A stretch of DNA of 64,000 nt from Alcaligenes endophyticus (GCF_026344035.1 NZ_JAPKND010000005.1:1-64000); one strand, 5' to 3'; numbered from the stretch's first letter, positions 42,867 through 52,189 are shown. Notes: generated by a model not told the origin, from the sequence alone. Translations and numbers: made by a program.

Positions 42867-43886
42867 CTAATCTTCGTGAGGTAAAGCGAACGTAAACGAG
42901 CGTTCTAGCCATAACGCGATAGCCAACAAACCGACGCACAATAACGCTAGGCCAGTAGCGTAGTGAACTAAGTCGGTACGGGGGACGTCTTCTATATAGC
43001 GTATGGTTTGCTGTTCTTGGGCATCGATTTGCGCTAAAGCAGTGGCTACGGCGGAGGGAGTTTCAGCCTCAAAAGCATGATAGGGGATACCAAGCGACTC
43101 AAAGAACAAATGCAGATGACGTTCTGGCATGGCTTGCGGAGTATCCCGGCGTCGGTCAGACGGACGCTCATAGATGCTGGGTGTGCCGCTGCTACGAATA
43201 AAAAGCCAATACAATTGAGTAGGTTGACGCAATAAGTTGTTGCGCAGTTGGTCTTGCACTTCACGGCTGATGACGCCTGCCCCATCCGAGACCAGTATGA
43301 CTGCACGAGAGGTGAGAGGGTCTGGGTGTGTATAAAGCATGTTTAATGACAACAGCAATGCTCTGCCTATGTCAGTGTGGCTCAAGCCGGGGTGGTCGAT
43401 GGCTTTGATCGCAGCCTGAATCGCTTCAGGCTTAGAGGTTAACGGAAGGATAGGCATCGGGGTGGTTGAAAAGGCCACTACCGCTATCTGATCTTTATCG
43501 CGTTCCTGAGCAAAATCACGTAGCAATAGCTTAGCTGCTTGGGCTTTGGATACATCGCTTGTTGAGCCAAGGTGGCCAAAAGACTCGTTCATACTTGAGC
43601 TACGATCAATCACTAAGGCTAAATGGGCTCCTTGGGCGATTTTTTCTACCTGGCCACCGGGTAAGTGTATGCCAGCTAAGGCAAGGCTTAATGCTAGTGC
43701 TGCCAAACTGCCTAAAAATCGTAGTCCGATATCCACCACGGATGAACCGCGGTCTTTGGGAAGACTGTTTAAATAAGGCGCAAGTGAAATGAGTCGGGGC
43801 CTTAAGCACCAAGGTAGTAGAGCTAGCAGCAAGCCGATATACACAGCACTAATATGGTCTACAGCGAAGGCAGGTAGTAAAGACAT
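42867..43886 (-). CDS. mxaC: MxaC-like von Willebrand factor A membrane protein
   Basis: This 339-residue protein has transmembrane helices near residues 10-25, 50-70 and at the C-terminus, around a periplasmic VWA domain. The MIDAS is intact (VIDRSSSMN) and SHTDIGRALLLSLN and VSDGAG follow. It resembles BatA/BatB and, in this operon, MxaC, which is required for calcium insertion. It lies directly after mxaA with no gap. Confidence 0.87.
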   Translation of the reverse strand: MSLLPAFAVDHISAVYIGLLLALLPWCLRPRLISLAPYLNSLPKDRGSSVVDIGLRFLGSLAALALSLALAGIHLPGGQVEKIAQGAHLALVIDRSSSMNESFGHLGSTSDVSKAQAAKLLLRDFAQERDKDQIAVVAFSTTPMPILPLTSKPEAIQAAIKAIDHPGLSHTDIGRALLLSLNMLYTHPDPLTSRAVILVSDGAGVISREVQDQLRNNLLRQPTQLYWLFIRSSGTPSIYERPSDRRRDTPQAMPERHLHLFFESLGIPYHAFEAETPSAVATALAQIDAQEQQTIRYIEDVPRTDLVHYATGLALLCVGLLAIALWLERSFTFALPHED

Positions 43887-44813
43887 TTAAATGCGTTCCT
43901 TTCGTTCCGCTTGGCGCAGAGCTTTAGCGAGGTGCAATAGTTGCTGCCATGCCAGTTCAAGCTCGGTCTCAGAAAGTGGGTGGTCAGCATAAAATACCGC
44001 TTGAGAGTGCTGAAAAAGTACTTGAAGATCTGCTGCTAGAAAAGCGTAAGTGGGGTGATGCCGCAAAAAAAGTGGCAGGTCCTCTTGGAGTAGGGTGGCA
44101 TTAGCATTAACCTGTCTTAAGGCTTGATGCAGATGACGCAAGGCTTGTTGGTAACGATGCATAGTGGGCTGTTCAGACAGGCGTTGAACCGCTCGATAGG
44201 CATGAGCGAAGGCTCGATGGCCACGGTGCTGAAAAGGCCAATAGCTGTAATGGCGGCACAGGAGCAAGCTCAAGACTAGTAGCACTAGAGTAAGCCAGAC
44301 TATTTGTTGTTCCAAGGCAGCGAGACTAGGAGGGCTTAGCAGTCTATCGGCTTGCAGCACGGGCAGGCTGTCCGAGCTGGCTAGGGTAACAGGCCGCAAT
44401 GGTGACATCGTAAAAGTCCACGCGGGAATAGTTAGCTGGCTAGGGTTGGCGTCGGAAGGGGATTGAAAAGTTAGAATAAAGCTGGGTGTTTCTCTAACAC
44501 TAACATCCAGGGGGATGTAAAAGCTTTGATAGATGAGTTTCAGCACATAATAATAGTGCCCCTTGCGCTGCCTGCTGTTCAGCTCAACCGAACGCAGGGT
44601 AAGCCAATAGTTAAGGGGGCCTGGAGCAGGCAGTGAAGCCTCGATAAGAGCTTGATCCAAGGGCGTCTGTAGCACAAACTGGTGCTCAATCAAGTCGCCC
44701 GTGAGCCAAGCAATGGTTCTGGGTGTGCGTTGCTCAAGCAACTGGGGCCCGGCCAGACAGAGCCCGGTGATCAGTAACAAGCAACATCCAACTATGTATC
44801 GTAAAGCCCTCAT
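43887..44813 (-). CDS. mxaA: MxaA-like methanol dehydrogenase maturation protein
   Basis: This 308-residue protein has a signal peptide (to about Ala21), a periplasmic beta-rich domain of some 140 residues, one transmembrane helix (about 172-192) and a cytoplasmic helical tail. MxaA is part of the RSACKL group needed for active, calcium-loaded MxaFI. Motif evidence is weak; the call depends on topology and its place between mxaS and mxaC. Confidence 0.8.
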   Translation of the reverse strand: MRALRYIVGCCLLLITGLCLAGPQLLEQRTPRTIAWLTGDLIEHQFVLQTPLDQALIEASLPAPGPLNYWLTLRSVELNSRQRKGHYYYVLKLIYQSFYIPLDVSVRETPSFILTFQSPSDANPSQLTIPAWTFTMSPLRPVTLASSDSLPVLQADRLLSPPSLAALEQQIVWLTLVLLVLSLLLCRHYSYWPFQHRGHRAFAHAYRAVQRLSEQPTMHRYQQALRHLHQALRQVNANATLLQEDLPLFLRHHPTYAFLAADLQVLFQHSQAVFYADHPLSETELELAWQQLLHLAKALRQAERKERI

Positions 44814-44815
44814 GA

Positions 44816-45682
44816 TTAGCGCTCCATAAGATGGCGGGCAAAAGCAGTGAGCCAGTCTGGCTGGGTGGGGCGAAACGGAGCAATGCCGTAACGTAGCAAC
44901 AGCTTATTTAATGAGTGTTGACGTGCTGCTTGATCGGTGCGCCATTGCTGTAAAAGTTTGGGACGCATAAATAGCAATCTTTTTTGCCCTGATTCAGCGT
45001 CATGCCACAAACTTAAGCCCCACGAGGGGAAATGATCTAGGGGTTGGGTATCCATGACGATAGCAATCACGTCGTGGCGCCCCAGAGCCTGCAAGACTTG
45101 CTCGCAATACTGTGGTTCGAACATAAAGTCCGAAATAAGGAACACGATGCTGCGCCGCGCTCCCAAACGTTGGGCAGCTTGTAGTAAGGCTTGAGCACCT
45201 TGTGCTTGGGCAGGTGTTTGTTGCAAGTGCTGATAAATATGCTGCGCACTACGGGCACGAGCCCGTTGACCTGGGCCAGCCGATTGCAGCTCGATTTGAG
45301 AGCCACAGGCGTAAATGCTTAGGGCATCACCATTACTATATGCCGCATGACTTAAGGCTGTGCTTAGTACTTTGGCGACCGTAATGGGAGTGGGCTCGCC
45401 ACCGGCTCGCATGGAAGCCGATACATCGATAAGAATATGCACTTGCACGGGAGTACGAGGCTCATAATCTTTAACATACCATTGACCGAATGGGTCACGT
45501 ACGCTGCGGCGTAGATCAATTCTACGTATGTCTGGGTGGCGACTAAATGCTTGAAAGCCCTTGAAATTACCGCTGTCGCTATGCCCGGTGGCTCGATGAG
45601 CGCCATACAGCACACTATTGACGCGCCAACGTAGGGGGTAGCTCAAATCGACACCGCCCCTATACGATTTTTTGCCGTTCAT
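44816..45682 (-). CDS. mxaS: MxaS-like DUF58 protein
   Basis: This 288-residue protein of the DUF58 family has the signature RDPFGQWYVKDYEPRTPVQVHILIDVSASMR at about residues 62-92, which includes a MIDAS-like DVSASM. It also has FLISDFMFEP. Such proteins partner MoxR ATPases. The start overlaps the mxaR stop by four bases, showing translational coupling. Confidence 0.88.
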   Translation of the reverse strand: MNGKKSYRGGVDLSYPLRWRVNSVLYGAHRATGHSDSGNFKGFQAFSRHPDIRRIDLRRSVRDPFGQWYVKDYEPRTPVQVHILIDVSASMRAGGEPTPITVAKVLSTALSHAAYSNGDALSIYACGSQIELQSAGPGQRARARSAQHIYQHLQQTPAQAQGAQALLQAAQRLGARRSIVFLISDFMFEPQYCEQVLQALGRHDVIAIVMDTQPLDHFPSWGLSLWHDAESGQKRLLFMRPKLLQQWRTDQAARQHSLNKLLLRYGIAPFRPTQPDWLTAFARHLMER

Positions 45683-46713
45683 GGTGTGGGGATATGCTGA
45701 AAAATTGTTTTACATAGACTAGGTAACAAGGTGTCTTGCTGCATGCTATAGAAGGGGTTAAGGAAAACACGGTGAGCGACCGTTTCGTAAAACACGGCGC
45801 GTATATCATCAGGCAATAATATGTTTCGCCCCTCCAGCCAGGCTCTTACTTTGGCGGCTCGCACTAACATGGCCATGCCTCTAGGGCTTGCACCTCCCAT
45901 GATGAGTTCGTCCATATTGATACCTGCCAAGACGATACCTACTCGTTCCGGATACCGGATGGCTTCCCACAAACGCAACACATAGTCCTCAAGTAAAGGG
46001 CTGGCAACGACATGTTGCTGGATTTGCTCAGCGATGCGTCCCAACTGTGAAAAGTCGATACCACTATTCGGAAGGGAATGTATCAGCGCGTCTACATCGT
46101 GAAAGCGTGAATTGAAAATGAGTTGTTTACGAATTTCAGGCTCCTGGGGAGGCTCTACTCGTACTTCCATAAAAAAGCGGTCACGTGCAGCGGCAGGTAA
46201 TTCGAACGTTTCCTCTTTTTCAACTTGGTTGCGGTCGGCAAATACCTGTAAATGAGGGAAGAAATAGTCCTGATTAAAAGCACTTAGGCTGCGCTCGGCC
46301 ATCAGACGTAATAACAAAGCATGAACTTGTGGACGAGCGCGATTAATTTCATTAAAAAAGAAAACGCTTAGCTGTTCGCCTTGCTGTAATAAGGGGCCAG
46401 GCTTTACGGCTGGTTTGCCCGCCTCATCTAGGTAGGTGTAATACACCAGATCGGCAGGCATGAGGTCAATGGTGCCTTCTACTCGACTATAAGCGCCGCC
46501 TAGTACTTTAGCCATGGCGCGTAGTAAAAGAGTTTTTCCTAACCCGACATCCCCCTCTAGTAAGACATGGCCACGCGCAAAAATAGCAATGCACAATAGG
46601 CGTACGACGTGTTCTTGCCCTAACACCAGTTGGTTTAGCTGTTGCTCCATGGATAGAGCTTGTTGCCGCCACAGGGCCAGTTGATCCAGACTGGTGGTGC
46701 TCGTAGCTACCAT
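45679..46713 (-). CDS. mxaR: MoxR-family AAA+ ATPase MxaR
   Basis: This 344-residue chaperone-like ATPase has Walker A EGDVGLGKTLLLRA at about residues 54-67, Walker B FFFNEINRARP, and the MoxR-type ADRNQVEKEETFELPAAARDRF sensor segment. With DUF58 and VWA partners it helps load metal into methanol dehydrogenase. It is preceded by a hairpin separating it from the structural genes. Confidence 0.9.
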   Translation of the reverse strand: MVATSTTSLDQLALWRQQALSMEQQLNQLVLGQEHVVRLLCIAIFARGHVLLEGDVGLGKTLLLRAMAKVLGGAYSRVEGTIDLMPADLVYYTYLDEAGKPAVKPGPLLQQGEQLSVFFFNEINRARPQVHALLLRLMAERSLSAFNQDYFFPHLQVFADRNQVEKEETFELPAAARDRFFMEVRVEPPQEPEIRKQLIFNSRFHDVDALIHSLPNSGIDFSQLGRIAEQIQQHVVASPLLEDYVLRLWEAIRYPERVGIVLAGINMDELIMGGASPRGMAMLVRAAKVRAWLEGRNILLPDDIRAVFYETVAHRVFLNPFYSMQQDTLLPSLCKTIFQHIPTP

Positions 46714-46745
46714 AAGACGATTCCCTCTAGTCAGTGTATTTAAGA

Positions 46746-46777
46746 CCAGGCGTAGGGCTACCTAGCGATACGCCTGG
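46746..46777 (-). promoter_or_regulatory. Hairpin between mxaI and mxaR
   Basis: The perfect 9-base stem CCAGGCGTA/TACGCCTGG with a 14-base loop lies in the 91-base gap between mxaI and mxaR. It has no strong T tract. It may lower transcription of the accessory genes relative to mxaFJGI. Confidence 0.65.
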
Positions 46778-46804
46778 AAGAGCTGCAGCAACTAAGCAGC
46801 GCGC

Positions 46805-47113
46805 TTAGGAGGCTGGGATTTTCTTGACGTCATAGATAAATTTGCCGGTTTTTTTATAATGCTCGACACGCTGCTTGTTACGCGCCTCCATGGCTTGGAT
46901 GCTTTCTTGCTGTTTAGCGAGTTCTTTGGGATCGTGTTTAGGGTCGTATTTGCTGCCTGCGATCTGTTCAGGATAGCCGGGCTTCGCTTGCCAGCAGTTG
47001 CCTGGCTCCTTACATTCAGTCCCGGTATACGCGCTGGCAGAGCCTGCGGCTAAAGAAAAAACGGAGACCGCGAGCATATTTCCGAAGCGGCGCCATAGTG
47101 TTTTTTTCGTCAT
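46805..47113 (-). CDS. mxaI: Methanol dehydrogenase small (beta) subunit MxaI
   Basis: This 102-residue protein starts at ATG 47113 with AGGAGG upstream; the longer frame to 47137 adds eight residues. It has a signal peptide to about Ala29, then the diagnostic mature segments GNCWQAKPGYPEQIAGSKYD and PKHDPKELAKQQESI. It wraps the large subunit in the periplasm. Its presence marks true MxaFI, as XoxF enzymes lack it. Confidence 0.95.
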   Translation of the reverse strand: MTKKTLWRRFGNMLAVSVFSLAAGSASAYTGTECKEPGNCWQAKPGYPEQIAGSKYDPKHDPKELAKQQESIQAMEARNKQRVEHYKKTGKFIYDVKKIPAS

Positions 47114-47192
47114 GATGCTTCCTCCTGTGGTGTCCAATAAATGGAGCGATTATGTGCTTCTAAGGGCACTGTTTAGGTATGCAACAAAATTA

Positions 47193-47717
47193 CTACTTAG
47201 ATTCTTCTTTATAGGGTTGGAAGGTACTTCGTTGTTCGTCGGTGAGCCAAACCGCACTGTCTGGGTCACCGGTATAGAGATGGCGCACCCATGCCATGAC
47301 ATGCAAAATTTCATCTTGGGTGAGAAACTCATTCTGTGGCCCCATTTGGCGATCTGCTCCACCAAAAATGACCTCGAACAAACCCTTGTCGGTTTCTAGC
47401 TCATAATGCCAGCCGTCGTGGTTGAGGGCCGGGCCGATCTTGCCTTCGCCCAAGTAGCCATGGCAGCCTGAGCAGGCCGTGTTAAATATTGAACGCCCTT
47501 TTGGTAAGGCTTGCTGATCTTCGTTATAAGGGTTTTGCATGGTTTGTAAGAACTCTTTGACGGCAGGGGTGTCGCGCTCCTCTTCACGTCCAGTGTCTAG
47601 TTCTAGGGGCTGCCCCGACACGGCATTGATAAACATCTGTGCCGCCGCTGGTGTGCTGGCAAGCCCGCCTGCCATGATTAGGCCACTGAGCATGGACTTC
47701 CATCCCGTTAACTTCAT
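47193..47717 (-). CDS. mxaG: Cytochrome c-L, electron acceptor of methanol dehydrogenase
   Basis: This 174-residue periplasmic c-type cytochrome has a signal peptide (to Ala26) and one haem motif, Cys82-Ser-Gly-Cys85-His86. The family stretch GYLGEGKIGPALNHDGWHYE follows. It takes electrons from PQQ in MxaF and passes them towards a cytochrome oxidase. It lies between mxaJ and mxaI in the standard order. Confidence 0.93.
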   Translation of the reverse strand: MKLTGWKSMLSGLIMAGGLASTPAAAQMFINAVSGQPLELDTGREEERDTPAVKEFLQTMQNPYNEDQQALPKGRSIFNTACSGCHGYLGEGKIGPALNHDGWHYELETDKGLFEVIFGGADRQMGPQNEFLTQDEILHVMAWVRHLYTGDPDSAVWLTDEQRSTFQPYKEESK

Positions 47718-47758
47718 AATGTGTTTCCTATTCGTATGCGTAAAAATAAGGTGAGCGT

Positions 47759-48628
47759 TTAGGAGTCGATGGGGAGCAAGGGAATCCCTTCCTCTTGTAG
47801 AATTTGATCAATCTTGGCTTGCGCCTTAGGCAGAGCTTGATTCAACGCATCCAGCAGCGCTGTATCGTCCTTGCGAACCGCCATAGACTCTGCGTAGACG
47901 AACTCAATGGTTTGATTGTTGTGGTCGGGGACGATGTCAGGCGGCAAGAGGACCATGTCTAACGGAACACTAGACGCTTTCACATAACGCGCTACTTCAC
48001 TGCCAAAGGCCATGGCGCCATCGGCTTTGTTTTGCACTACGTCACTAATCATGCGTGAAGGGTCTACGCGTACGTATTGGTTACGAGGTTGTTTGAAATC
48101 AATCAATGAATACATATAGTTCATATTGTTTTCGAACTTGCCGATGGCCTTAAGCATCTCCACGGGCGGAGAACCTAAAGGAACGGCGATATTATTAAGT
48201 TTACTCAGGTTGTCATCATTCCAATCTTTGATGGTGATGTTTTTGTCTTTGCGTGTGACCAACACGTAGCTGGTGCGATAGTAGGGCTTGGTGGTCAGTA
48301 CACGGGGGTCACCTGCGTCAAGGCCCATAACTACGTCACAGAGATTCTCGTCTAAGTAGTCGCGCACTAAGTAAATACCGGGGCGCTCACTGTAGACAAA
48401 AACCGGCTTGCGTCCCATGGCTTCAGCCATGACGACAGCAATCCGATTTTCAAAACCGAGGCCATCGTTTTGCGAGAAGGGAGCCTCATGCGTGGCGCAG
48501 ATGCGTAGTTCTTCTTCAGGACCAGCATAGGCGCTAATAGATAAGCAGCTCATGGCCAAGGATAAGGCTGCGACGGCCCATTTTTCCGTGTGGCGGGTAG
48601 GCTGGAGAGAGCAGTGTTCACGGGTCAT
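47759..48628 (-). CDS. mxaJ: MxaJ periplasmic binding-protein-like factor
   Basis: This protein has 289 residues from ATG 48628 (GGAATC seven bases before); ATG 48640 is the alternative. It has a signal peptide followed by a family-3 solute-binding fold (LRICATHEAPFSQNDGLGFENRIA, VMGLDAGDPRVL). MxaJ is required for methanol dehydrogenase function and may assist assembly with its cytochrome; it is not a transporter subunit. Operon position is standard. Confidence 0.92.
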   Translation of the reverse strand: MTREHCSLQPTRHTEKWAVAALSLAMSCLSISAYAGPEEELRICATHEAPFSQNDGLGFENRIAVVMAEAMGRKPVFVYSERPGIYLVRDYLDENLCDVVMGLDAGDPRVLTTKPYYRTSYVLVTRKDKNITIKDWNDDNLSKLNNIAVPLGSPPVEMLKAIGKFENNMNYMYSLIDFKQPRNQYVRVDPSRMISDVVQNKADGAMAFGSEVARYVKASSVPLDMVLLPPDIVPDHNNQTIEFVYAESMAVRKDDTALLDALNQALPKAQAKIDQILQEEGIPLLPIDS

Positions 48629-48651
48629 AATTGATTCCATACATCGTTGCG

Positions 48652-48682
48652 CTACTGCGCAATGAGTGTGATTGCGCAGTAG
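48652..48682 (-). promoter_or_regulatory. Strong hairpin between mxaF and mxaJ
   Basis: A 12-base perfect stem (CTACTGCGCAAT/ATTGCGCAGTAG) with a 7-base loop lies 26 bases after the mxaF stop codon and 24 before mxaJ. It has no T tail, so 3'-end protection or partial termination is likely. It would raise mxaF message over the rest. Confidence 0.8.
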
Positions 48683-48707
48683 GTGATACTAAGAGTAGGT
48701 GGAGTAC

Positions 48708-50561
48708 TTAGCTGTCTGGGTATTCAGCAAAAGTGATGTCTTCGGTGTAGGGAGACTTACCGTCCAATGAAAATACCATCACACCACCGCCCATTTGGGT
48801 GTAGTGCTGAATATTCTTAAAGGCACCTACTGAACCTAAACCGGCTGTCGGGTCATCTAAGTCAAACACCAGACCAACGCCAGGCCATCCGCCTACGCCA
48901 TAGAATATGGCGACGTATTGCACACCATCTTGCTCAAAGGTCATGGGGTGACCAATTGCACCAGAAGGCAGTCTGTGCTTCCACACCAGTTCGCCTGTAT
49001 CCGAATTACGCGCTTTCAAGAAGCCATCGAGGGTGCCGTAGAATACTAAGCCACCCGCTGTTGCCATGGTGCCGCCCCAGACGGAGAAGCGCTCCATTTT
49101 TTCCCAAGCAAAATCGCCCGTAATGGCGTCATACGCTTTCACTTGACCTAAGCCAACGAAATTCTGACGATCGCCTTTGGGACCTGGGTACATAGATAGC
49201 GTGGCGCCGACAAAGAACTGACCAGCACGGTAAGGCAGCATAAAGGGCTCCCAATCCATGCAGATATGGTTTAGTCCCATGAAGAACTTTTGACGTTTAG
49301 GATCGTAAGAGTCGTGTCCTTGGTTGTGGTAACCCATCGCTCCAGGGCAGATATCACGTGCTTTGTGGTCCATACGAGTGCCGTACTCGGGATCGCGCAT
49401 GGGCAAACCGGTTTTTAAATCTACATGTTTGACCCAGTTGACCGTGTCATCCATTTTGTCAGCGGATACTAACTCACCTGTTTCGCGGTCTAGCGTGTAA
49501 ATAATGCCGTTGCGATCGGGGTGGGTGAGCAGCTTGCGCATGTTGCCGTCTTTGTCTTTTTGCTCACTGAGCATCATGACGTTGACACCCGCATAGTCCC
49601 ACTCATCGTGAGGGGTTTTTTGATAAGCAAACTTTGCTTGGCCTGTGTCCACATCGCGCCCCCAAATGGCCATCGTCCATTTGTTGTCGCCTGGACGCAT
49701 GGTTTCGTTCCATGGAGCAGGATTACCACTGCCGAAATAAATCATGTTGGTGGAGGGATCGTAGGCGTACCATCCCCAGTTGGTGCCACCGCCAATTTTC
49801 CAGGCGTCACCTTCCCACGTAGACACTCCTAGACCACGTTGGCCGTACTGCGGCGTTTGATCATTAAAGTCGTCGGCTAATAAGATGTCTTCATCAGGGC
49901 CGGTAGCATAGGCGCGCCATACTTGCTCGCCCGTATGTACGTTGTATGCTGTCACATAACCGCGTACTCCTAACTCAGCGCCAGAGGAGCCGATAATAAC
50001 GAGGTCTTTAACGACAAACGGAGCAATGGTTAATGTTGAACCGACTCGGTAATCCGAGTTTTCTATTTTCCAAACTTCTTCGCCCGTTTTAGCGTCTAGC
50101 GCGACCACGTGGCCGTCGAGCAAGGTTTTAAGAATCCGCGGTTCTGTCTTGTCGTCGCCAGGCCAATAGCCCAAACCACGGTTGACCACGTCACAACATG
50201 CTACAGAGCGCGCAGCAGCACTTTGCTTAGGTTTGTGGGACCACAGGATTTTGCCGGGCTCTTTTAAGTCTAACGCATAAGTATTATTCGGGAATGGCGA
50301 GTGTATATACATGACACCGTCCACTACCAAGGGCGTTCCTTCGTGACCGTTTAGTAGGCCCGTCGAAAAAGACCAAGAGGGGCGTAACTCTTTAACGTTA
50401 TCAATGTTGATCTGATCCATCGGGCTATAGTTGGTAGCACTATAGTCCTTACCGGGTAACACCCAGTTATTGTTGGATTGCGATAGCTGAACTAGTTTGT
50501 CGTTGGCTTGGGCAGTAAAAGCACTAGCCCCCATGACGACAGCGAGCACAAGACGCTTCAT
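48708..50561 (-). CDS. mxaF: PQQ-dependent methanol dehydrogenase large subunit (calcium type)
   Basis: This protein has 617 residues from ATG 50561 (GGAG eight bases upstream); signal peptide to about Ala19. This eight-bladed propeller quinoprotein oxidises methanol to formaldehyde in the periplasm. Visible are the vicinal disulphide Cys pair (SVACCDVV), the blade motifs ([11 protein letters not shown]), and the catalytic Asp in [10 protein letters not shown]. Two residues after the Asp is Ala; lanthanide-dependent XoxF has Asp there, so this is the calcium enzyme. The C-terminal half closely follows known MxaF. First gene of mxaFJGIRSACKL. Confidence 0.97.
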   Translation of the reverse strand: MKRLVLAVVMGASAFTAQANDKLVQLSQSNNNWVLPGKDYSATNYSPMDQINIDNVKELRPSWSFSTGLLNGHEGTPLVVDGVMYIHSPFPNNTYALDLKEPGKILWSHKPKQSAAARSVACCDVVNRGLGYWPGDDKTEPRILKTLLDGHVVALDAKTGEEVWKIENSDYRVGSTLTIAPFVVKDLVIIGSSGAELGVRGYVTAYNVHTGEQVWRAYATGPDEDILLADDFNDQTPQYGQRGLGVSTWEGDAWKIGGGTNWGWYAYDPSTNMIYFGSGNPAPWNETMRPGDNKWTMAIWGRDVDTGQAKFAYQKTPHDEWDYAGVNVMMLSEQKDKDGNMRKLLTHPDRNGIIYTLDRETGELVSADKMDDTVNWVKHVDLKTGLPMRDPEYGTRMDHKARDICPGAMGYHNQGHDSYDPKRQKFFMGLNHICMDWEPFMLPYRAGQFFVGATLSMYPGPKGDRQNFVGLGQVKAYDAITGDFAWEKMERFSVWGGTMATAGGLVFYGTLDGFLKARNSDTGELVWKHRLPSGAIGHPMTFEQDGVQYVAIFYGVGGWPGVGLVFDLDDPTAGLGSVGAFKNIQHYTQMGGGVMVFSLDGKSPYTEDITFAEYPDS

Positions 50562-50635
50562 CAGGTTGTCTCCATTATGGTTTTGTGACAAGTCTTTTGA
50601 CCGTGGCAAGACCTACTGGCTTGCTCACAGCGTGC

Positions 50636-50671
50636 GTGCTCAAAGTGTGTTTTCTCGTGTCCTTGAACACA
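50636..50671 (-). promoter_or_regulatory. Candidate operator upstream of mxaF, matching the pqqA element
   Basis: On the plus strand GTGCTCAAAGTGT (50636-50648) is identical to the distal pqqA repeat. GTCCTTGAACACA begins 23 bases later, the same period as at pqqA. The element lies 75-110 bases before the mxaF start. Relative to transcription it is inverted compared with pqqA. Confidence 0.7.
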
Positions 50672-51060
50672 TTATGTCGGTCAACTATTTATTATGCAAG
50701 TCCAAATAATTAAATGGAGTTAGGCGCAAGAGCCGCATTTTAAGCGGGTTTGAGTAAATTAAAAAAGAAAAGAAACTAAAAGTAACGGAGTTTTTCTCAT
50801 CTTTGGAGCACTGTTGTTTCACGCATGGAGCGAAGTGATCCGTAGCCGTTACACACTGACTTGTGAATCAGTGAAAGTTATCGCTCAAACGCCGCTACGC
50901 TAGGGGTTGACCGCCTTGTATTAAGTGGCGCTGCATCTTAGACTTTGTGGCGGCATCAACTTGATAGGGCAATTGATCTGTAGCTTGTCGTTTACATGTG
51001 CACAGCGCATGCAGTATCCACTGCCCAGATATCATGAATTTGAATAATAGGAGTACGTCG
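50672..51060. other. Divergent intergenic region between mxaF and adhC
   Basis: No gene was found. A looser match to the shared element (CTTTGGAGCAC at 50801-50811, one base longer inside) lies between the divergent genes. A ribosome site (AATAGGAG) belongs to adhC. Confidence 0.5.
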
Positions 51061-52170
51061 ATGTTGAAAACGAGAGCAGCGATAGCGTGGAAGGCAGGGG
51101 AGCCCCTGACTGTTGAGGATGTCAGCTTAGAGGGCCCCAAAGCGGGTGAGGTGTTGGTGGAAATTAAAGCCACTGGTATTTGTCACACTGATCTCTACAC
51201 CTTATCAGGTGCTGATCCTGAAGGCCTGTTCCCGGCGATTTTAGGCCATGAGGGGGCGGGTGTCGTGCTGGAGACCGGACCTGGTGTTAGCAGTCTGCGT
51301 CCTGGCGACCATGTGATTCCTTTATATACACCTGAGTGTCGTCAATGTAAGTCGTGTTTGTCGCGTAAGACGAACTTGTGTACAGCCATTCGTGCTACAC
51401 AGGGTAAAGGTTTGATGCCGGATGGTACCTCGCGTTTTAGTATAGACGGCAAACCTATCCACCATTACATGGGTACGTCCACCTTTGCTAACCACATTGT
51501 GGTGCCCGAAATAGCATTAGCAAAAATCCGTAACGATGCTCCGTTTGATAAGGTGTGCTATATCGGCTGTGGAGTCACGACAGGGTTGGGGGCCGTATTG
51601 TTTACGGCCAATGTCGAGGCGGGTGCGAACGTGGTGGTTTTTGGTTTGGGCGGCATTGGCTTGAACGTGATTCAAGGCGCCAAAATGGTGGGCGTCAATA
51701 AAATCATTGGGGTTGATTTGAATCCCGAACGTGAAGCCATGGCGCGTAAATTTGGTATGACCGATTTTGTGAACCCCAACGAGGTGGAAAACGTCGTCGA
51801 TCACATTATTCAGCTTACCGATGGCGGCGCTGACTATAGCTTTGAGTGCGTGGGTAATACCAAGGTGATGCGTCAGGCGCTAGAGTGCTGCCACCGCGGT
51901 TGGGGGCAGTCCATCATTATTGGTGTTGCCGAAGCCGGGGCCGAGATTCAAACTCGTCCTTTCCAGTTGGTGACAGGCCGTGTCTGGAAAGGCTCCGCTT
52001 TTGGTGGCGCCCGTGGGCGTACCGATGTACCTAAAATCGTCGATTGGTACATGGAAGGTAAGATCAATATTGACGATTTGATTACTCATCATCTGCCCCT
52101 AGAACGTATTAACGAGGGGTTTGAACTCATGAACCGAGGTGAGTCGATTCGTTCTGTCGTAGTTTATTGA
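51061..52170 (+). CDS. adhC: S-(hydroxymethyl)glutathione dehydrogenase / class III alcohol dehydrogenase
   Basis: This protein has 369 residues from ATG 51061; the longer frame is unlikely. It is a zinc MDR enzyme with catalytic-zinc ligands in GICHTDLYTLSG and GHEGAG and the structural-zinc cysteines in PECRQCKSCLSRKTNLC. The cofactor motif FGLGGIGLNVIQGAK is also present. It oxidises S-hydroxymethylglutathione to S-formylglutathione with NAD, detoxifying and using formaldehyde made by MxaFI. It is divergent from mxaF. No S-formylglutathione hydrolase gene is adjacent. Confidence 0.94.
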   Translation: MLKTRAAIAWKAGEPLTVEDVSLEGPKAGEVLVEIKATGICHTDLYTLSGADPEGLFPAILGHEGAGVVLETGPGVSSLRPGDHVIPLYTPECRQCKSCLSRKTNLCTAIRATQGKGLMPDGTSRFSIDGKPIHHYMGTSTFANHIVVPEIALAKIRNDAPFDKVCYIGCGVTTGLGAVLFTANVEAGANVVVFGLGGIGLNVIQGAKMVGVNKIIGVDLNPEREAMARKFGMTDFVNPNEVENVVDHIIQLTDGGADYSFECVGNTKVMRQALECCHRGWGQSIIIGVAEAGAEIQTRPFQLVTGRVWKGSAFGGARGRTDVPKIVDWYMEGKINIDDLITHHLPLERINEGFELMNRGESIRSVVVY

Positions 52171-52189
52171 TATCGCTAATCTTTTTTTG

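Noticed and set aside
48708-50561. Lanthanide-dependent XoxF instead of MxaF
   Set aside because: XoxF carries Asp two residues after the catalytic Asp. Here the motif is [10 protein letters not shown] with Ala, and mxaI is present, so the calcium type is preferred.
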